Assembly: GCF_900091525.1 (NCBI RefSeq)
Contig: NZ_FMCU01000009.1
Span: 186,001-250,000, forward strand
Length of the DNA stretch: 64,000 bases
Reading direction: 5' to 3'
Source of the DNA: Micromonospora matsumotoense
GTDB lineage: Bacteria > Actinomycetota > Actinomycetes > Mycobacteriales > Micromonosporaceae
Position numbers and translations under genes: made by a program. Positions 10,410-19,400 of the stretch are shown in pieces. The notes under the pieces were generated by a model that saw only the letters and a list, made by a program, of their open reading frames with translations, was not told the DNA's origin and made no database searches. Every line of letters begins with the position of its first letter. Positions within the stretch are counted from its first letter, which is position 1.

Positions 10410-11569
10410 ATTTCGACCTCACCCCGGAGCAGGACCAGCTCCGCGACGCCGTCCGGGCGCTGGGCCGCCGGTACGGCCACTCCTACTTCGTCGAGAAGGC
10501 GAAATCCGGCGGGCACACCACCGAGCTGTGGGAGGAGGCCGGTCGGCTCGGCTACCTGGGCGTCAACGTCCCCACCGAGTACGGCGGCGGCGGTGGCGGC
10601 CTCACCGAGCTGGCCATCGTCGGCGAGGAGTTGGCCGCCGCCGGTTGTCCGCTGCTGCTGCTGGTGGTGTCGCCGGCCATCGCCGCCACGGTGATCCACC
10701 GGCACGGCACCGAGGAGCAGCGCAAGCGCTTCCTGCCCGGCTTCGCCGACGGCTCGCTGAAGGTGGTCTTCGCGATCACCGAGCCGGACGCCGGGTCGAA
10801 CTTCCACCGGCTCGGCACGGTGGCCCGCCGCGACGGCGACGACTGGCTGCTGTCCGGCCGCAAGTGCTACATCTCCGGCGTGGACGAGGCGCAGTACGTG
10901 CTGGTGGTGGCCCGTACCGAGGATGCGGCGACCGGGAAGCTCAAGCCCGCGTTGTTCGTGGTGCCGACCGACGCCGCCGGGTTGACCCGGTCCGCCCTCG
11001 ACATGGAGATCGTCTCCCCGGAGAACCAGTTCCTGCTCTATCTGGACGATGTCCGGCTGCCCGCCGACGCGCTGGTCGGTGAGTCGCTGGACGCCGGCCT
11101 GCCGGCGCTGTTCAGCGGGCTGAACCCGGAGCGGATCACGGTCGCCGCGATGGGCGTCGGCACCGGCCGGTACGCCATCGAGCGGGCCAGCGAGTACACC
11201 GCCACCCGCAAGGTCTGGGGTGGGCGGAGCATCGGCGCGCACCAGGGGGTCGCGCACCCGTTGGCGCACGCGGCGGTGCAGGTGGAGCTGGCCCGCCTCA
11301 TGATCCACAAGGCGGCCACCCTGTACGACGCGGGCCGCGACCTGGAGGCCGGGGTGGCCGGCAACATGGCCAAGTACACCGCCGGGGAGGCCGCCGCGCT
11401 GGCCGTGGACACCGCCGTGCAGGCCCTCGGCGGGGCCGGCATGACCACCGAGTACGGCGTGGCGACGCTGCTCGGCGCGGTCCGGGCCGGCCGGATCGCC
11501 CCGGTCAGCCGGGAGATGATCCTCAACTTCGTCGCCCAGCACGTGCTCGGCCAGGAGAAGTCCTACTGA
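10406..11569 (+). CDS. Acyl-CoA dehydrogenase (second of two)
   Basis: A 387-residue acyl-CoA dehydrogenase, last gene of the operon. Motifs: VVFAITEPDAGSNFHRLGTVA (FAD and substrate contacts), LSGRKCYISGVDEAQYVLVVA, EYTATRKVWGGRSIGAHQGV and VQALGGAGMTTEYGVA. It differs clearly from the dehydrogenase at 5433, so the pathway probably has two dehydrogenation steps or two chain types. No enoyl-CoA hydratase, HMG-CoA lyase or thiolase is encoded nearby, so the later steps must be encoded elsewhere. The gene ends 7 bases before a convergent gene. Confidence 0.9.
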   Translation: MNFDLTPEQDQLRDAVRALGRRYGHSYFVEKAKSGGHTTELWEEAGRLGYLGVNVPTEYGGGGGGLTELAIVGEELAAAGCPLLLLVVSPAIAATVIHRHGTEEQRKRFLPGFADGSLKVVFAITEPDAGSNFHRLGTVARRDGDDWLLSGRKCYISGVDEAQYVLVVARTEDAATGKLKPALFVVPTDAAGLTRSALDMEIVSPENQFLLYLDDVRLPADALVGESLDAGLPALFSGLNPERITVAAMGVGTGRYAIERASEYTATRKVWGGRSIGAHQGVAHPLAHAAVQVELARLMIHKAATLYDAGRDLEAGVAGNMAKYTAGEAAALAVDTAVQALGGAGMTTEYGVATLLGAVRAGRIAPVSREMILNFVAQHVLGQEKSY

Positions 11570-11576
11570 CCCCGGC

Positions 11577-12617
11577 TCAGTGCAGGGTGCGGCACGCCGC
11601 GTCGGTGCGGTGCACCGGGCGGACCCGCCGGCCCAGCCCCTCCAGCAGTGAGTCCTCGACGTGGTAGTCCCGGACCCGCAGCCGGTGCCGGGGCAGCTCC
11701 TCCTCGCTGGGGCAGAGCACCTGGGCGCGGACGTCGTCCACCGGCACGTACCGGACGCCGCCGCGCTCCTGGAGCAGCACCATGTTGACGTCGTCCACGG
11801 TGACCACGTGCCCCCGGACGTCCTCGGTGACGCCGGGGCTCGACTCCACGGTGGTCACGGTCAGCGGCAGCACCGGCGTGGTGATCACCGGCAGCGCCGC
11901 CCAGACCAGCATGGCCAGCACCGCGGCCTCAGTGATCGAGGCGAGCGGCCGGATCACCGCCCCGGGCAGCGGACCGGTCACCGCGAGCGCGAGCAGCGGC
12001 GGGGTGACGAACAGCACCAGGGCGAGCAGCTCCCGCTGCTGCCACGCGTCGACCAGGGTGGGGGCGAGCAGCCAGCCGTAACCGGCGAGGAGCATCACCA
12101 CGATCAGCGCCCGGAGCACGAGGTGCTCGTGCAGTCGCGCCGGGGTGAGCTGGAAGGCGGCGACGAACGCCGGCAGCAGCAGCGGCAGATAGAGCAGCTG
12201 CCAGGTGACCATGGCCATCAGGAAGCTGGCCAGCACGAACCAGGCCGGGGTGAGGTCCGCCCAGCGGACGAAGAGCGGGCGACGGACGGTGGGCGGCATC
12301 CGTTCGACGCTCACCCGCAGCACCGCGCCCAACGCGAAGACCGCGACCAGGCCGGTGGAGAGCAGCCGGGCGGCGGTGGTCAGGAAGCCGGCCAGCAGGT
12401 TCACCGGCCCGACGTTCGCCACCAGCAGCAGCGTGGTCTGGAGTTCGCCGCCCGCCTCGACGCCGAGGCGCAGCACGGAGAAGATGGCGGGCACGCCCAC
12501 CACCGCCGTCCAGAACGACTGGCTGGCCCGCGCCCGCCGTTCCACCGCCGGGTCCCAGCCGTCACGCACCGGGACGGTGGTGGCGCCCAGATCCTGCGGT
12601 ACGGCCGGGGCGGTCAC
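11577..12617 (-). CDS. Multi-pass membrane protein paired with a solute-binding lipoprotein
   Basis: A 346-residue membrane protein of no family I recognise. I count about six hydrophobic segments, among them FWTAVVGVPAIFSVLRL, LLSTGLVAVFALGAVL, WFVLASFLMAMVTWQLLYL, LVLRALIVVMLLAGYGWLL, LLALVLFVTPPLLALAV and AAVLAMLVWAALPVI. The C-terminal 100 residues are soluble (VTEDVRGHVVTVDDVNMVLLQE and on). GTG 12617 overlaps the stop of the upstream binding-protein gene as GTGA, so the two are translationally coupled. In mycobacteria the lipoprotein GlnH works with a membrane protein GlnX to sense amino acids; a similar pairing is possible here, but I see no sequence proof. Confidence 0.75.
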   Translation of the reverse strand: MTAPAVPQDLGATTVPVRDGWDPAVERRARASQSFWTAVVGVPAIFSVLRLGVEAGGELQTTLLLVANVGPVNLLAGFLTTAARLLSTGLVAVFALGAVLRVSVERMPPTVRRPLFVRWADLTPAWFVLASFLMAMVTWQLLYLPLLLPAFVAAFQLTPARLHEHLVLRALIVVMLLAGYGWLLAPTLVDAWQQRELLALVLFVTPPLLALAVTGPLPGAVIRPLASITEAAVLAMLVWAALPVITTPVLPLTVTTVESSPGVTEDVRGHVVTVDDVNMVLLQERGGVRYVPVDDVRAQVLCPSEEELPRHRLRVRDYHVEDSLLEGLGRRVRPVHRTDAACRTLH

Positions 12618-13555
12618 CGGGTCGGCGCCTTGTCGTCGAAGTCGACCAGGTCCGGCACGTTCAGCGGCTGCGGCTGTGCCTTCTCCGCCTTCAACCACGG
12701 CCCGAGGGTCCGGTTGTACGCGGTGAGCCACGGGCTGCTGATCCCGTTGCGCCCCGCCAGGTAGCTCTTCTGCAGGGCGAAGGCCACCAGGTCACGCAGC
12801 GCGGGATCGCCGATCGGCACACCGATGCCGAGCAGTTCGCTGGTGCCGAAGGGCATGTCGACGATCTCGAACTCAGTCGGATAGAGCGAGAGGAAGCCGG
12901 CGAGGATCGTCTCGTCGGAGCTGACCGCGTCGTAGCGGCCCTCCCGGATGCCCTTGACGCAGTCGCCGACCTCCTTGACCACCAGCGCCTTCACGTCGTG
13001 CTTGGCCAGCTCCGCCTCGGTGGTGGAGCCGCCGCTGGTGCAGACCTTGTAGGCCGGTTCGCGGAGGTCCTCAATGGTGCGGATCTTGTCCTTGAGCCGG
13101 GTCGGCACCATCACCTCCTGGGTGGTGACGAAGTACGGCCCGGCGAAGCTGACCAGCTTCTCCCGCTCCTCGGTGATCGAGAAGCTGGAGACCACCAGGT
13201 CGACCAGGCCACCCTGGAGGGCGGGGATGCGGTCCTCGGTGGTCACCGAGACCCACTCGATGCGCTGGTCGCCCTCGTAGCCGAGGTAGGAGGCGACATA
13301 GCGGGCGATCTCCACGTCGAAGCCGGCGTGCGCGCCGTTGCGCAGCTCGCCCATCAACGGCTCGGTGGTGGCCACCCCGATCTTGATCTTCGGCTGACCG
13401 TCGATGTGCGACTCCCGCAGCTTGTCGCGCACCGAGGGCAGCGACGGCTCGCGGCGGTTGTCGCAACCGGCGGCGGCGGCCAGGGTGAGGGTCAGTGCCA
13501 CCGCCAGGGTGGCGGCGACCGATCGGACCCGATGGCGGGCGGACGTGTCGTTCAT
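12614..13555 (-). CDS. Family-3 solute-binding lipoprotein, glutamate/glutamine type
   Basis: A 313-residue lipoprotein. The signal peptide ends in LTLAAAAGC, with the lipidated Cys at about residue 31. The mature part is a two-lobed family-3 binding protein: KIKIGVATTEPLMGEL, GFDVEIARYVASYLGY, TTEDRIPALQGGLVDLVVSSFSITEEREK and FAGPYFVTTQEVMVP, the usual acidic amino-acid signature. No ABC permease or ATPase is nearby; the only partner is the membrane protein coupled downstream, so it may sense rather than import. AGGTG precedes ATG 13555; longer forms in frame would hide the signal peptide. The closest described setting is GlnH of the GlnH-GlnX-PknG operon. Confidence 0.85.
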   Translation of the reverse strand: MNDTSARHRVRSVAATLAVALTLTLAAAAGCDNRREPSLPSVRDKLRESHIDGQPKIKIGVATTEPLMGELRNGAHAGFDVEIARYVASYLGYEGDQRIEWVSVTTEDRIPALQGGLVDLVVSSFSITEEREKLVSFAGPYFVTTQEVMVPTRLKDKIRTIEDLREPAYKVCTSGGSTTEAELAKHDVKALVVKEVGDCVKGIREGRYDAVSSDETILAGFLSLYPTEFEIVDMPFGTSELLGIGVPIGDPALRDLVAFALQKSYLAGRNGISSPWLTAYNRTLGPWLKAEKAQPQPLNVPDLVDFDDKAPTR

Positions 13556-13835
13556 CGGCGCACCTCGCTGACGGACAGCCTGGGGGACACCGAGGGTAGC
13601 CGCTCCGGTCCATCTCCGTCGTGCCACCCGGCCGGGAGGAACGGTGCGGCCGGCGCGATGTCGGTGCCGGGCCACCCGGGTCGGGAGAAGGCCGCCGATC
13701 CGGGCCTGCTGGCCGCGGGCTTCCACCCGGAGCAGGGCGACCTCGGTCGGCTTGCCGTGGCCCAGCGACAGCGCGACGGCATCCCGACGTTTCGTCACTC
13801 TAGGCAGAACGGTCAACCACGCCGAGCCGGATGGT

Positions 13836-13863
13836 TTGACAGCGCGCCCGTTCAGGCCATGCT
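13836..13863 (+). promoter_or_regulatory. Promoter for 13870, leaderless layout
   Basis: TTGACA (13836-13841, consensus -35), a 16-base spacer and CATGCT (13858-13863) as -10. The GTG start follows after six bases. This is the only clear signal in the 314-base divergent gap 13556-13869. Confidence 0.65.
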
Positions 13864-13869
13864 TGTCAG

Positions 13870-14196
13870 GTGAGCCGAATCCTGAAGCCGGACGCGCGGA
13901 CCGTGGCGGTGGTCGCGGCGCTGGCGACCGGTGCGGTGCTGGTGGTCCTGGTCTTCCGGCATCCCGCCGGCATCCTGACCGTGGGGCTGGCGCTGCTCGG
14001 TGTCCTCTTCGCGACGGTGACCGGCACCGCGCTCGCCGCGCTGCGCGAACGCGACTCCGGGGAGGCGCCGGCCGCAGCGCCCCAGCCTGGGCAGTTGCAG
14101 CCGGGATCGTTCCTCGACGCGGACACTCTGGACGCGTTGGACAGCGCGGCGGTGCTGAGCCGGCTGCACCGGATGCGCGAGGTCAGCGACCAGTGA
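13870..14196 (+). CDS. Small two-helix membrane protein, unknown
   Basis: A 108-residue protein. Two hydrophobic helices, TVAVVAALATGAVLVVLVF (11-29) and ILTVGLALLGVLFATVTGTALAA (about 35-57), are followed by an acidic, Pro/Gln-rich cytoplasmic tail ending in LDSAAVLSRLHRMREVSDQ. I recognise no family. The strong -35 and -10 boxes place transcription start on or next to the GTG, so it is likely leaderless. Its last 14 bases overlap the 3' end of the convergent kinase gene. Confidence 0.7.
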   Translation: MSRILKPDARTVAVVAALATGAVLVVLVFRHPAGILTVGLALLGVLFATVTGTALAALRERDSGEAPAAAPQPGQLQPGSFLDADTLDALDSAAVLSRLHRMREVSDQ

Positions 14197-15742
14197 GGGT
14201 GGGCGCGACCAGGGCGTCCACCCCCCGCCCGGCGAGGCAGCGGTAGGTCCGGTCGAGCTCCGTCTCGCCGGGCGGCAGCACTTCCAGCCGCCAGCCGTTG
14301 GCGTAGTCGATCCCGCTGGTCAGCCGGAACGTCCGGGCGTTGCACACCGAACGGACCGTCGGGTCGACGCTGATCGCGGCATGCCCGGCCCCGGCCAGCG
14401 CGGCCGGCAACTGACCCTCCACGTAGGTCTCCCAGGTGTGCCGCCCCTCGCAGGAGACCTGGGGGGCCTCCGCCCGGTCGCCGCGTAGCCGTACCGGGCC
14501 GAAGCACTCCAGCACGGGGGCGCACCGGGCACCGGGCGGCAGGGTCGCGGCCGTACCGTCGGCCGCGCAGCCGGGCAGGGTGCCCCAGCGGGCGGCCGGG
14601 CTGGACGAGCCGACGGTCGACGGGGCGGCGGTCGGCCCGGCCAACGGTGGGGCACCGCCGGCCACCCACGCCCCGGCGCTCGCCGAGGCGGCCAGGGCGA
14701 GCACCCCGGCCCCGCCGAAGAACCAGCGCCGCCGCCGCCGCTCGCCGTGCGGCACGGTCGGCTGGTCGTCCTGGACGGGTGGACGCGGGCTCGGCTGGCC
14801 GGTGATCCGCCCGGGTTGACCGGTGGTCCACCCGAGGGTGTACGGCCCACCGCCGCCCGACCCGCCGGTCGACGGCCCGCCGGAGACCGGCGCGCCGCTG
14901 ACCGGGGCGGGAGCCGGGTCGACGGGCAACGCGGTGAGCAGGTCACGCAGTTCGAGCGCGGAGGGGCGGGCGTCGGGGTCGTTGGACATCCCGGCGCGGA
15001 GCACGTCGACCAGTTCGGTCGGCACCCCGGGCAGGTCGGGGATCGGGTGGTGGAACAACTCCAGCACGGTGACCAGGCTCGGGTTGCGCTCGGACTGCCA
15101 GCGCGGGGGCCGGCCGGTCATCACCGCATAGAGGGTGGCGCAGAGGGCGTACACGTCGACGGCCGGCGACGGCGGGCTGTGGTTGAACATCTCCGGCGGC
15201 GCGTAGGCCGGGGTGAGCACCTCCAGGGTGACCGAGGCGTCCCGCGCCTCGGCCAGTACCGCCAGCCCGAAGTCGGCCAGCACCGCCGAGTTGAAGTGCG
15301 AGTGCAGGATGTTGGCCGGCTTGACGTCGCGGTGCAGCACCCCGGCCGCGTGCGAGTGGGCCAGCGCGTCCGCGATCTTGATGCCGAGGTCACGGGTCTC
15401 GGACGCGTCGAGGGGCGAGGTCCGCATCCGTTCGGCGTACGAGCCGTCGCACAGCTCCATGATCAGGTACGGGTGCTGGTCGACGGTCACTCCGACGTCG
15501 AAGAGGTCCACCACGTGCGGGTGCGAGGACATCCGCCCGGCCGCCCGCGCCTCCCGCAGGAACCGGGCCTGGTCCCGTTCGCTGTCCAGGGTGCGGTTCT
15601 CCACCTTGACGGCGACCTCCCGGCCGACGGAGATCTGGGTGGCCCGGTAGACGGTGGCGTAGCCGCCCCGGGCAAAGACTTTCAAATCGGTTAGACCGGG
15701 CACAATGGGCAGCCGGAGGGCGCCGGGCGGGGTCTCGGTCAC
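14183..15742 (-). CDS. Transmembrane Ser/Thr protein kinase
   Basis: A 519-residue eukaryotic-like kinase. Glycine loop FARGGYATVY (23-32), ATP lysine in EVAVKVEN (K46), catalytic HRDVKPANIL (D139), DFGLA (157-161) and TPAYAPPE in the activation loop are all intact, so it should be active. A Pro/Gly linker (275-335) leads to RRRRR and one membrane helix (341-362). The extracellular part has four or more Cys in VLECFGPVRL, VSCEGRHTWETYVEG, SVCNARTF and YRCLAGRG, probably disulfide-bonded, with no PASTA repeats. It is not PknG, which has rubredoxin and TPR parts. TATTTT ends six bases before GTG 15742, suggesting its own leaderless promoter although the upstream gene is only 30 bases away. Confidence 0.9.
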   Translation of the reverse strand: MTETPPGALRLPIVPGLTDLKVFARGGYATVYRATQISVGREVAVKVENRTLDSERDQARFLREARAAGRMSSHPHVVDLFDVGVTVDQHPYLIMELCDGSYAERMRTSPLDASETRDLGIKIADALAHSHAAGVLHRDVKPANILHSHFNSAVLADFGLAVLAEARDASVTLEVLTPAYAPPEMFNHSPPSPAVDVYALCATLYAVMTGRPPRWQSERNPSLVTVLELFHHPIPDLPGVPTELVDVLRAGMSNDPDARPSALELRDLLTALPVDPAPAPVSGAPVSGGPSTGGSGGGGPYTLGWTTGQPGRITGQPSPRPPVQDDQPTVPHGERRRRRWFFGGAGVLALAASASAGAWVAGGAPPLAGPTAAPSTVGSSSPAARWGTLPGCAADGTAATLPPGARCAPVLECFGPVRLRGDRAEAPQVSCEGRHTWETYVEGQLPAALAGAGHAAISVDPTVRSVCNARTFRLTSGIDYANGWRLEVLPPGETELDRTYRCLAGRGVDALVAPTLTGR

Positions 15743-15748
15743 GGCTCG

Positions 15749-15754
15749 AAAATA
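15749..15754 (-). promoter_or_regulatory. -10 box of the kinase gene
   Basis: TATTTT on the minus strand ends six bases before the GTG start at 15742, a leaderless layout. I see no -35 match. Confidence 0.45.
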
Positions 15755-15772
15755 CCCGTTCCGCCGGGGCGC

Positions 15773-16282
15773 TCAGCGGTCCGTACCGGCGGGAGCGGCC
15801 GGACCGGCCAGGGCCGACCCGCTCGACGCACCCTCGGTGACGCCGCTGACCTGGGATTCCGCCGGAGTGGGAGCGTTGCCGGCCGATCGACGGGCGTCCC
15901 ACCGCAGGCCGATCGCCGTCGCCACCGCGCCCGCCCCCTCCCAGAGAGCCACCCCGATGAACCGGTCCGGAGCCACGTCGGCCAGCACGGTCAGCGTGAA
16001 GACGGTGAAGGTGACCAGCCGGAAGACCACCGTGAACCGGTAGAACGCCCGCCACTCGGTCGCCACCGCGAGCAGGTAGTAGACGCCCATGTTGAACGAG
16101 GCCATCGCGGACGCGGTGAGGAACGTGCCGGTGTAGTCGCCGGGGCTCCGGGTCTGCGGCACCTCGAAGCCGAGCATTCTCAGCTGCGCCTGCGGCCACA
16201 CCAGCCCGAGCGCACCGAGCAGCACCGCCAGCACCCCGAAGACCGCGATCGTCCAACCGGCGCCCGAACGCGGCAACCTCAT
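15773..16282 (-). CDS. Small four-helix membrane protein, unknown
   Basis: A 169-residue membrane protein. Hydrophobic segments: WTIAVFGVLAVLLGALGLVW (near residue 10), FLTASAMASFNMGVYYLLAVA, FTVVFRLVTFTVFTLTVLADV and FIGVALWEGAGAVATAIGL. The C-terminal 30 residues are Ala/Pro/Ser-rich. GGGGGAG precedes ATG 16282; the frame stays open further upstream, but that part is Arg-rich and unlike a real N-terminus. I recognise no family. It is read in the same direction as the kinase 30 bases downstream and may share its transcript. Confidence 0.7.
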   Translation of the reverse strand: MRLPRSGAGWTIAVFGVLAVLLGALGLVWPQAQLRMLGFEVPQTRSPGDYTGTFLTASAMASFNMGVYYLLAVATEWRAFYRFTVVFRLVTFTVFTLTVLADVAPDRFIGVALWEGAGAVATAIGLRWDARRSAGNAPTPAESQVSGVTEGASSGSALAGPAAPAGTDR

Positions 16283-16433
16283 CTGCTCCCCCACCCGACG
16301 GCGCAACCGGCACCGAGGGGCGGTCGCGTGAAGTGACACGCTAACCGTCCCCGCCGATACGCGCACATCCCCGTAACCGACAGACCTACCGTTCCGCCCC
16401 CACCGGCCGCCGACGGCGAGGCGTCCGCGCCGG

Positions 16434-19400
16434 TCAGGCGTCGGCGGCCAGCCGGGCCCGCAGGGCGTCGGCGCCGGCCCGCTCGCTGCGTTGCTCGGTC
16501 GCGTACGCCAGCCGTACCGCCTCCTGCGCACTGGCCAGCGCCTCCGCCGGGTGGCCGCAGGCCGCCAACGCCTCGGCCAGCACCCCCGCGCCGATCACCT
16601 GGCTGCGGACGTCCTCCGCCGGGGCGGCGACCGCCCGGCGGGCCCAGTCCAACGCCTGCTCCTGCTGACCGTGGGCGAGCAGCGCCGACGCGTACCGGGC
16701 CAGGGTCTGCCGGCGGGAGAAGAGCAGCGTCGGCGTCTTCGCCGCCGTCGTCGCCACCGGGGCGAGCAACCCGACCGCGGTGGCCGGGTCCCCGGCGGCG
16801 AGCCGGGCGGTGGCGAGCAGCACCCGGGGCGCGGCCTGCGCCGGGGCCTGCGGATTGTGCGGTTCGACGGCGGTCAGCACCGCCCGGGCGTCCCGCTCGG
16901 CGGTCTCGCAGTCGCCCATGTCCAGCGCGACGAAACCCCGCAACGTGCCGGCCATCCCGGTGAGCAACGGGTGCGAGGTCCGCCCGGCGTACGCCAGGGC
17001 GTCGGTGAACAGGTCGGCGGCGTGCTCCGGCTCACCCAGCCCCCGTGCCACCACACCCCGGACGACCAGCGCGAACCCGCGCCCCCAGTCGTCGGAGACC
17101 GCGGCGAAGTCCCGGTACGCCCGCCGGGCCTGCCGGTCCGCCTCGGCCACCTCGCCCAGCTCCGCACCGGCGAACGCCTCGACCGCGCGCAACGTGCCCA
17201 CCGCCCACGCCTCGCCGACCCGTTCCCCGAACGGCAGGAAGATCCCGGCCAGCCGGCAGGCCTCCCCCAGCCGGCCGGCCAGCAGCCGGGCGAAGGCGGT
17301 GGTGCCGCGCAGCCAGGCCCGCCCGTACGGGTCCTTCAACTCGGCGAAGAGCCGGGCGGCCCGACCGAGCACCGCGTCGGTGCCGGCGAAGTCCCCCCGA
17401 GTGGTGGTGACCCAGGCCAGGTTCTGCAACGCCCAGGCCTGCCCCCGCAGGTCCTTCGCGGCGAGGCTGATCTGGTAGGAGGCGGCGAGCCGGCTGCTCG
17501 CCTGGCCGAGCCGACCGGCGACGAAGTCGGCCATCCCGAGCCGGCGCATCGCCGAGGCCCGCAGGTTGGTCACCTCCCCAACCGTGGCCACCTGCAACGC
17601 CTCCTGCCAGCAGGCCGCCGCCCGGACCTGGTCGCCCGAGGTCTGGTGGGCCTGCCCGGCGAGCAGCAGGGCACTGGCCCGGGTGGCGGCGTCGTCACCG
17701 GCGTTCGCGGCGATCTTCTCGGCGAAGGCGAGCGCGTCACCGACCCGACCGACCTGCAACAGCGCCCGGGCGTGTGCCACCCGGTCGGCCGGGGGCACCC
17801 CCTCGCGGGCCAGTTCGGCGGCGCGTTCGGCGTGCTCGACGGCCAGCGCCGGCTCACCGACCTGCAACGCCCGGCGGGCGGCCCGGCCCAGCGCGGCCAC
17901 CCCCAGCCCGGCGACCGTCCGGGCCGGCGAGTCCGGGCGGAGCTTCACCGCGTCGGCGAGGGTGGCGGCCCGCTCGACCTGCTCGGCCACGAAGTCGTCC
18001 CGGGCCGCGTCGCTGAACCCGCCCGGCGGGGCGACCGACGACCCGGGGACTCCGGTGGCCCAGCGGGCCAGCGCGGCGTGCCGTTCGGCCAGCTCGGCCT
18101 TGCTCACCCCGACGTAGGCGGCCTCGCGCATCAGCGGGGTGGCGAACGCGAAGCCGGTCCGGGTGCGGTGCAGCATCCGACGTTGCAGCAGCTCCTCCAC
18201 GGCCCGTTCCAGCTCGACGGCGGCCACCGCGGCGGGTCGGCCGTCCCGTCCGGCCCGCTGCTCGCGCAGCGCCTCCAGCGCCCCGGCGGGCACCACGTCA
18301 CCGACCACGGCGGCGTCCCGCAGCGCTGAACGGGCCTCCGGCGGGAGGGCGTCGATCCGGGCGGCGAGCACGGCGGCGAGGTCCCGGGAGAGCAACCGGC
18401 TGCCCAGCGAGCCGGGCACCAGCCGCCAGCCGCCGTCCGGGCCGGCGGTCAGCGCGCCCCGCTCCCGCAGCAGGGTGACCAGTTCGGCCAGATAGAACGC
18501 GTTGCCCTGGGCGGTGGCGAGCAACCGGTCGGCGTCGGCCGGCGGCAGCTTGCCGCCGTTGAGATAGCTGGTGAGCAGGCGGGAGGCGTCGGCACCGCGC
18601 AGCGGCGGCAACGCGTGCACCTCGGCGTCGGCGATCCAGGTCAGCGCCCCGGCGGTCCGGACCAGCTCCGGGCGGCCCAGCAGCATCACCAGCACCGGGC
18701 CGGTGAGCCGGGACAGGGTGGCTCCGAGCGCGGCGATCGTCTCGCCGGTGGCGTCGTGCAGGTCGTCGACGACGATCACCAGCGGCGCCTCGGCGGCCAG
18801 GGCGCTGAGCAGCCCGGCCACCGCGACCGGCACCGCCTCGGCGTCGGCGGCCGGCGGGGTGGCGCCCCACCCGTCCTGGTCGCCCGCGTTACCGGGCAGT
18901 TCGGCGTAACCGAGCAGGGCCAACAGTTGGTCTCCGGCGATCGGCGGCACATCGGTACGCAGCCGGGCGAGCCGTTGGCCGAGCCGACGCAGCCGCTCCT
19001 CCACGGCCGGCCGGGTCAGCGCGGTGGAGGTGTCGTTGGGCAGGCCGACGGCGGCCCGGACCAGGTCGGCCAGGGGGGCCAGCCGACGTCGCTCACCGAA
19101 GGCGGCGCAGCGGACCGAGAGCACCCGGGCGCCGCTGTGGGCGGCGTACCGGCCGGCGCCGACGTCGTAACCGGCGGCGAGGCGCTCCACCTCGGCGGCG
19201 AACCGCGACTTGCCGATCCCCGCCTCGGCGGTCATCAGCAGCACCCGGGGTTCGCCCCGGTCGATCACCTCGGCGAGCCGGCCGGCGACCCGGCCGATCT
19301 CGGTCTCCCGCCCGACGAAGGGCGCCTCGTCGCCGAGGCCCGACCGGGTGCCCGGAGCGTCCAGCAGGCCCAGCAACTCGAACGCCTCGACCGGCTCGCG

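Noticed and set aside
14183..15742. PknG orthologue
   Set aside because: It lacks the rubredoxin-like and TPR parts and has a transmembrane helix with an extracellular Cys-rich domain.
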